From positions 325,489-389,488 of the forward strand of contig JAQFVV010000273.1 of the NCBI GenBank assembly GCA_028023455.1: a stretch of DNA of 64,000 nucleotides, read 5' to 3'. Positions 57,918-64,000 of the stretch are shown here, in pieces. The notes beneath the pieces are model-generated. The model was given only the letters and a program-made list of their open reading frames with translations. It ran no database searches and was not told where the DNA came from. The DNA is from Epiperipatus broadwayi (Eukaryota; Onychophora; Udeonychophora; Euonychophora; Peripatidae). The first letter of the stretch is position 1, and each line of letters opens with the position of its first letter. The position numbers and the translations under genes are program-made.

Positions 57918-57921
<4 letters not shown>
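56567..57921. other. No confident feature
   Basis: AT-rich. Around 57600 GGTTTGTGGTTAAGTCTC is loosely B-box-like and may be a decayed SINE, too weak to call. Confidence 0.35.

Positions 57922-58000
<79 letters not shown>
57922..58000. repeat. (TA)n microsatellite, about 78 bp
   Basis: Perfect TA array. Confidence 0.95.
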
Positions 58001-58001
<1 letters not shown>

Positions 58002-58229
58002 TGACCCTTCATTATTTATTAATTACATTAAGTATTTAATGTCTACTAATGTTTTGGCAATCCAAATATATATGTATTGATTTATTCAGAGATATCCATA
58101 AATAGTTCTATCCCGCATTATTTTAGAATAAGTTAAGTAGTATCATTAGTAATCATATCCATTGAGCTAGTTTGTGGTACATATTATCATTGTATATCAT
58201 TATAGGTCATACTTTTGCTGTTTGATCTA

Positions 58230-58352
58230 AGATCTTGGCATGGGTTCAAATCCAAACTGATTTTGAATCTAATCAAGATCAGGATGGTTCAAAGTTCTTC
58301 CAGGAGCTTAGGTTATGTTGGAGGTAGGACTTAGTGACCAGTACAATATATA
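58230..58352 (+). mobile_element. tRNA-derived SINE-like repeat, copy 2
   Basis: GGTTCAAATCC at 58243-58253 fits the pol III B-box consensus. The downstream block GATCAGGATGGTTCAAAGTT...GCTTAG and the end TAGTGACCAGTACAATATAT match 28610-28772. Both copies end at ACAATATATA, consistent with a TA-rich tail. The A box is not clear. Confidence 0.55.
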
Positions 58353-59289
58353 AAATGAAATTAAGAGATTATATCTTTATTAACAATCTAAATGACTTTA
58401 CCGTCCATGATTTTAGAAAATCATAAATTACTTATTGAGAATCCTCATGATTAAATAGTTATTAGAGTTTATTGTGGAAACTTTTTTAGAACAAGTCTAT
58501 AAATTAATAATTATTGTTTTCTAGCAACGTCAAAGGTAATGTTGTTTAGAGTTGTTTACATTGATATAATACATTAATTTTCATTATTTATATCATAATA
58601 AATTCATTAAAAATATTTTATACATACATACAATAAATCATCCAATATAAGTTAAAATATATTTATGTATCAGCAATAATAATAATCGCCATCATCATAC
58701 AAAAAAGCTACATATGGCACATATTGATATTTGTCCTTTTCAATATGCTTTAACTAATTTATAATTATAATCTACATTGCATACATACTGATATGTATCT
58801 CTTTTATATAAAATTAACTATAAACTATTAAAACAATACAATATTTTAAGGCAAAAAAACCTGTATAAATGTACATTGTATTGTTTTCCATTCATTTATT
58901 ATTAGCAAATTATTTCTTACATTAATCGATGTTTTATAAATATTCATACAATTATTTTTGTTATAATTAATGTAACTGGTTTCATATCTCTTCCTTCAAT
59001 TAGATTCTTTAATATAATTTAAATATTTTAGATTTTTGCACAATCTATTTTGTCCATATTTTAAATAATAAATAGAAATATTAATATTATTAATAATTAT
59101 ATTATAAATAATAATAGCAGCTCTAATGATAATAAAATGGATAAAACGTTCATATTTTCCTAAAATTTATCATATATTACTAAAGAATAAAAATGTGTAT
59201 AGTTAAAAGCATTAACATAGAATGACAAAATAGTAAAATCGTTGAAAAATTAATAGGTAATAATAAAATGAGAAATGACATTATTCATA
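58353..59289. other. No gene seen
   Basis: AT-rich, no supported feature. Confidence 0.4.
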
Positions 59290-59530
59290 ATAGGAAATTT
59301 TATGTAAAATTAATTGTGGAAATTGTGTATAGATTACTGTGGACATACAGGAAAACAATTAGATGAAAAAGCAAATTAACTTAATAATACAATTAATAGA
59401 AGAAATGACAGATCTCCCTTATATACTCATTATTTTAAATGTGGGTATAAAATAGATTGTGCAAAAAAAACTTTAAATCGTATTAAAGAACCTAATAGAA
59501 GAAAGATATATGAAACCAAGTAATAACTGT
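59290..59530 (+). pseudogene. Third PLE GIY-YIG relic
   Basis: WKLCIDYCGHTGKQLDEKAN, stop, LNNTINRRNDRSPLYTHYFK then CGYKIDCAKKTLNRIKEPNR and RKIYET. This matches PLE nucleases: C..C.Y.G.T, an Arg-rich helix, SPLYTH, K.D..K and R..E. It differs from both other PLE families here. The RT part was not found upstream. Confidence 0.6.
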
Positions 59531-59639
59531 ATCAACATACATAATACATCAATTAATTTAACTAATAATTGTCTTATGATAAGTGAATGGAAAATTATAC
59601 ATTATACATTTGTATAGGATTTTTTATTGTTTTAAAAAT

Positions 59640-60380
59640 ATTGTATGGTTTTAAAAGTTTATAATTAATTTTATATAAAAGATATGGGTGTTGCTATGTG
59701 GGGAATGTAGGTCACGCCTTGCTGTAATGATATGGATGATTTTTTGCACAAGATAAATTAAAGTGTACATATTTTTAATATCATCTGGAAAAATTTTTGT
59801 TTCTGGAAAATATTTGTTTAGTGAGCAGATGAGACATAAGTGTTGGAGTGTGAAAAGATATATTTTATTGGATTTGGAAAGATCAAGAAAAAATATTGTT
59901 AACATTTGGACAGTGATTCAATATACCATGTAAATATAAATGAAACCTTTGTGGGTGTTTACTGCAAGGAGGTTTAAATTTAAGTCATACATAAGATTAG
60001 TTGAGTTTTATGAGGTTAGCTTTTAAAATATTTTTCAATTTAAGTTAAAGTAATTTATTTGAGAAACAGAGTATCATTTGAAGTGTAAGTTTAGGAAAAC
60101 AAGTTATTGATTGCCATTTTTTTTTAAAAAAAAAAAAGTTTTTTTTTTCCTATTGTATAAGAAGGTTTGAAAAGTTTTAGAAAAATCATAAATTTAAATA
60201 TAGAGTAGGAGATTTGAAAAATAATAAAATGTGGATTGCATTTGCAGCCCATAATGATTGTATGAAGGTCTGAATAAAATGAGGTGGGCATTGATAGAGT
60301 ACATTATATGTGATAAGATTTTCCATTTAAAATGCTTAATCAAGACTAGAAAAAAATGTAAAAGATATATGGTTATATAG
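59640..60380. other. Unassigned, possibly 5' part of the terminal LINE
   Basis: Purine-rich on +, like the LINE that follows, but frames are broken. A minus-strand frame at 59651-59905 has no recognised domain. Confidence 0.3.
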
Positions 60381-60383
60381 ATC

Positions 60384-60956
60384 ATGTACAAATGTAATAA
60401 AATAAGTAAAAAATGGTTTCTAAGTGCAGATAGTTTAAAGAAGTTAGGTGAAATGGAGGAAAATTTAGATAAGAAAAATGAAATAAAGTTCATATTTAGT
60501 AAAGTGATAAGATATATGGATGACAAAATAAATAGTGCAATTGAAATAGTTATACAAAGAATAAGTAAGATAGAAAAAGAGGTAAAAGATGTGAAGGAAA
60601 ATTAAAAAGCATTGGACATGAAGTATGAGCAGATCAAGGAATTAATGAATAGAAACAATAAGAAGAAAGTTGATGACATCCAGAAGATGGAAGATAATGT
60701 TACAGATGTTATAGTGGAAGTTAACTACAAGACATACTTAATGGGGTATTCACTAAATAGAGGATGTTGAATTGTTATTGCAAGGGAAAATAGAAATAAA
60801 TATGTAAGAGTGTTTTGGCCTAGATCTACTAGATTTAAGGACATTACAGATAAAGTAAAGAATCCAGGTAATAAAGTTGTTTATGTTATGGTAGGGACAA
60901 ATTATTTGTCAGAGCGATTGGAGAAAGTAATGGATGAGAACAAAAAGAAGGACTAA
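60384..60956 (+). pseudogene. LINE ORF1 remnant (coiled coil, SGNH-like motif)
   Basis: The first 73 codons are Lys/Glu-rich with heptad-like spacing (LKKLGEMEENLDKKNE, IQRISKIEKEVKDVKEN). After one stop the frame continues through KYEQIKELMNRNNKKKVDDI to RENRNKYVRVFWPRSTRFKD. NKVVYVMVGTNYLSERL (about 60870-60925) resembles the VGTND block of the SGNH-hydrolase-like domain in CR1-type ORF1 proteins, with Tyr in place of the Asp. Confidence 0.6.
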
Positions 60957-60994
60957 GAGTAGGTTGATTACTATCAAGATTCATTTGATATGAC

Positions 60995-62030
60995 ATGTTC
61001 TATAAATGGCACATTGAAAAAAATATGCAAAAGAAATTATGTTATGTTTGTGAATGTGTGGGGTTTTTATTATTAATAAGAGGGTGTTATAAAGTAAAAA
61101 TGAATATCTTAGAAAAACAAAGAAGTGTTGCATTAGGGGTTCTGATTTACAAAAAAAATATTATAATTTGGGAAACACATAAAGACTGGTAGGGCTTTAA
61201 ATTACAGAATTATCAAAAAAAGGTTAAGAATGGTCAGGATGTAAGAAGTAAACAAGTGTTAGCTGATTTAAATATAAATTTAGATGAGGAGAGAGAATGG
61301 GGAAATCTAATGATAAACAAGCTAATTACAAATATAACAGAGATGAAAATGTCAAAAGAATTTATAAAAGGATATTAAGAAAGAAAGAAATTGTTAAAAT
61401 TGGATATTTGAAAATGCAAGATGGTAAAAGACCAGAAAAATGGCTGGACTTAAACAAAAGAGTTAAAAATAAAAGGCTTGAGGTATTAGCCATAGTGGAA
61501 ATACATCTAAGAGCAGAAGAAAAACCTACACAGGAACATTTGGTATGGAAGGGCATAAATAGAAAAAAGATGTTTTATGGTATAGGATTTATGCCAAAAA
61601 GAAATTTAAATACTGCAAAGTGTCAAGAAAATTCAGGATTGAGATAAGGTTATGAAAACAAGAATGGATGGTAGCTATAGAGTATATGTCCAAGGAAGAT
61701 AGTAAAACTATAGTGGGGTGTAACAGCATATATAAATGCCTAGTTAAAGATGTACAGAGTTTCAAAAAAGAGGAAAAATATGAAAGAAATTGATGAGGTG
61801 GATAACAAGGATGAACAGCTTTTGAAAATTATCTGTCAGAAAGTAGATTTGAGCATTGAAAATTTATCAAATATTTATAAGAAACAATACACATGATCTA
61901 AAAATAATATATTTCACACAATAGATTATGTATTAGTAAAAAAATGGAACCACATTAAGTATGGAAAATTAAAATATTTAAAAATGAAGAGAAAGTATGT
62001 AATAGTGATCATATTTTCTTTAAAATAGAA
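60995..62030 (+). pseudogene. LINE AP endonuclease remnant
   Basis: YVMFVNVWGF (about 61039) is the N-terminal NVxG block. LEVLAIVEIHLRAEEKPTQE (about 61477) is the ETHL catalytic block with Glu-Ile in place of Glu-Thr. IDYVLVKKW (61921-61947) is the IDYIL block, and SDHIFFKIE (62004-62030) is the SDH signature that ends the domain. At least three frames are used, so it is broken. Confidence 0.75.
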
Positions 62031-62639
62031 ATGATTAATAATGTGATGAAAAATAGCAATAAAAATAGAAAGGATAGTGAAAAAAGTGGAATGAGAATGA
62101 ATGATAAAAATAAGATAGAAGAATATAAAATAAAATTAGAAAATATGGTGTAAGATTTTGTTGGGGTTAATATAAGGACTGATGTGGTCAAAGTAGAAAA
62201 AGTGGCAAATAGTATTTCAAGTGAAAATATTCAGAAGTATAAAAGTAATACAAAAGTGAGAATATAGTAAAGGTGTAAAAGAGAGAGGAAAAGTATGCAG
62301 AAAATATAAATGTGCTATTAAATACAAAGAAAGTGAAAAAGATGTTAATATTAAATGGGAATTTTTTTTTAAAAAAAGAATGTTGGCTAAAACAGATAAT
62401 TATAGAGAAAGAATGAAATTAAATAGTAAATTATTAATAAAAATGTAAAAGATGGGAATAAAAAAAAATGGAATTATTTTAAAACGAGACAAGTAGGGGG
62501 AAGAGAAATAGCATTACTAAATGATTAGAAAAAAAGTGTATATCTAAAGAAGAATTAGAGACAATCTTAAATAAGTATGTAATGGATATATAAAAGATGT
62601 TAGATGTGAAAGACAGAGTGGTAACAAATGTTAAAGCAC

Positions 62640-63999
62640 ATTGCAATGTAAATATTAGTTTTACAGAAAATGAATTGTCTGAGGCAGGGAAAAAGTTGAA
62701 AAATGGAAAGCAAGAGGTTTATGTGGATGGACAGTAAATATGGTGATGAATTTGGGAAATAAAGCAAAATTAAATCTATTAAAATGTTTTAATGAGATGA
62801 TACAGAAGACAACAATTCCAGATAGCTGGAATCATACAAGAATAAGGCTATTATTTAAAGGAAAGGATAAGCACAATAGATTATTAATATATTATAGACT
62901 AACAGTGGTAGCATCAGTGTTATACAAAGTTTTTGCATACATGGTGAATGAAATGGTGGGAAAATGAATGAAATAAAATAATATAATGGGGAAAATGCAA
63001 GGAGATTTTAGATTCAATAGTCATATAGAAAATAGTTTATGTGCATCACACAACTTATAGATGTAATTAGGCACATAGGTAGACAATTATACATGGTCTT
63101 TATAGAAGTAGAGAAAATATATAATAAATAGAAATAGAATGTGGTTATGTTTATTAAATTGGAGAATGAATGGAGCTTTAGTGGATCTTATTAAGAGATC
63201 GTATGTAAATAATTACTATACATGTCAATTAGAAAATATAGAATCAGAACTAGGATTGGGATAGGATTAGTATAAGGATGCCCTACATCATCTATTTGTT
63301 TTTTGTTACATTTGAGAGAAATAGAGAAAACTATAGATAAAAAGGAAGAAGGGTGTAGATACTAGTAATAAATGGCAAGGTCTTCTATTTATTGATGATA
63401 CTATTTCTGCCTAGATAGAAGGGAATATATAGAAGATATTCTGAAAAGATGCACAAGAGTTGGTAAATGATAAGGACCCAATTTAGTGAAGAATAATCAA
63501 AAGTATTGATGATAAATGCTAGGGAAAAGAGAAGAGATATAATTTTTATTTGGAATATAAAGATAAATGTGGTGAATAGGTATAATTGTAAGCGAATCAT
63601 CTTAAGTAATCAGAAAAATTATTTAGATCCATTAGAATGGAAGAATAATTGATAAAGGAAGCAAAGAAAAGAAAGGAACTGATGAATAAATCAACTGTGT
63701 TTTCATATAATAAATATGGTGTAGCAAAAATTGTATGGGCCAATATCATGGTTACCTTAATTTAATGATGTGCTTTGTATTAGTAAAGTGGTCTTAGATT
63801 ACTTAGAAAAAATACAAAAAGTTGTAGAATGACATTCATTAAGTGCAGATGTGTAGATGGCAAAGAAGACAACTCAAAGAGAAATTGGATAGTTATGTTT
63901 TTTATGAGAGATGCAAAAATCAAACTGAAAATGTTTGGTAGATTACAATTTACTGATCCAGAGAGAATAGCCATAATAGTATATAATTCATTTGTGAGT
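62640..63999 (+). pseudogene. LINE reverse transcriptase remnant
   Basis: MVMNLGNKAKLNLLKCFNEM, IPDSWNHTRIRLLFKGKDK and YRLTVVASVLYKVFAYMVNE (62740-62964) form the N-terminal RT block (NYRPITV.SVLYKVFA). LYMVFIEVEKIYNK (about 63090) is motif A with Glu for Asp. LLFIDDTISA (about 63383-63412) is the catalytic motif C (xxDD). LDYLEKIQKVVE (about 63795) and KIKLKMFGRLQFTDPERIAI (about 63916) are the post-RT linker. It continues beyond the right edge. Confidence 0.8.
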
Positions 64000-64000
64000 A

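Larger units (their letters stand above)
60384..63999 (+). mobile_element. Degenerate LINE with ORF1 and ORF2, continuing past the window
   Basis: Order on the + strand: coiled-coil ORF1 with an SGNH-like phrase, AP endonuclease, RT, then post-RT region running off the right end. The sense strand is A/G-rich, as LINEs often are. Frameshifts and stops occur throughout. This is the largest single element in the window. Confidence 0.8.

Overview
The window is an AT-rich, gene-poor stretch of a nuclear animal genome. The evidence is its transposable elements: metazoan-type non-LTR retrotransposons, Penelope-like elements (PLEs) with GIY-YIG endonucleases, a tRNA-headed retroposon with target-site duplications, a TA-flanked MITE and very long (TA)n and (TTA)n microsatellites. 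There are no bacterial operons, Shine-Dalgarno sites or dense long ORFs. A marine invertebrate, possibly a mollusc or cephalopod, is my best guess, but this rests only on repeat style. No complete host gene is visible. Three short open stretches with splice-site-like borders (11721-11842 on +, 47330-47378 on +, 56455-56566 on -) are the only candidate host exons. The 56455-56566 stretch is the best of them.

Layout. 48-4157 holds two copies, 2,416 bp apart, of a long-LTR-like unit filled with nested minisatellites; on the minus strand a primer-binding-site (PBS) motif sits 2 nt from an LTR edge. A second family with the same TG-edge/PBS arrangement lies at 4725-5000, and its 18-nt PBS looks like a full tRNA-Lys complement. 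5000-8760 is AT-rich filler. 8791-10302 is a decayed PLE (reverse transcriptase plus GIY-YIG). 11.7 kb has a candidate exon, and 12.4-13.6 kb has TATA-box and (TA)n features. 17.9-19.4 kb is a non-LTR reverse-transcriptase relic split by (TA)n. 20.2-21.0 kb is GATA-like and (AAT)n/(ATT)n simple repeat. 25.1-26.1 kb is a second PLE 3' end, followed by (TA)n and a 33-nt stem-loop that recurs at 55.6 kb. 26.4 kb is a TATA/Inr/AATAAA cluster resembling an LTR promoter. 28.6 and 58.2 kb carry two copies of a SINE-like repeat. 30.5-31.5 kb is strikingly C-depleted on the + strand.

The second half: 33.4-34.2 kb is an inverted, head-to-head pair of PLE 3' ends. 36.07 kb is a tRNA-headed retroposon with 19-bp target duplications. 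37.05 kb is a 143-bp MITE. 38.9 kb is a CpG-bearing islet with E2F, E-box and ETS motifs. 40.4-41.5 kb is a three-copy 363-bp repeat, two direct and one inverted. 45.0-50.9 kb is a large inverted repeat with arms of about 1.9 and 1.4 kb. 51.5-52.6 kb is another non-LTR relic. 53.7-54.05 kb is a short element between two (TA)n tracts that carries a near-canonical type I hammerhead ribozyme on the minus strand. 55.2-55.6 kb is a fold-back element. 59.3 kb is a third PLE GIY-YIG relic. From 60.4 kb to the window end lies a large degenerate LINE with ORF1, AP endonuclease and reverse transcriptase.

A recurring theme is that mobile elements begin or end at (TA)n tracts, often bounded by ACAATAT...ATATTGT. 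Either these elements prefer TA microsatellites as targets or they seed them. All the coding remnants of mobile elements are broken by stops and frameshifts, so the window looks like an old repeat graveyard with a few young insertions (36.07 kb, 37.05 kb and perhaps 53.7 kb).
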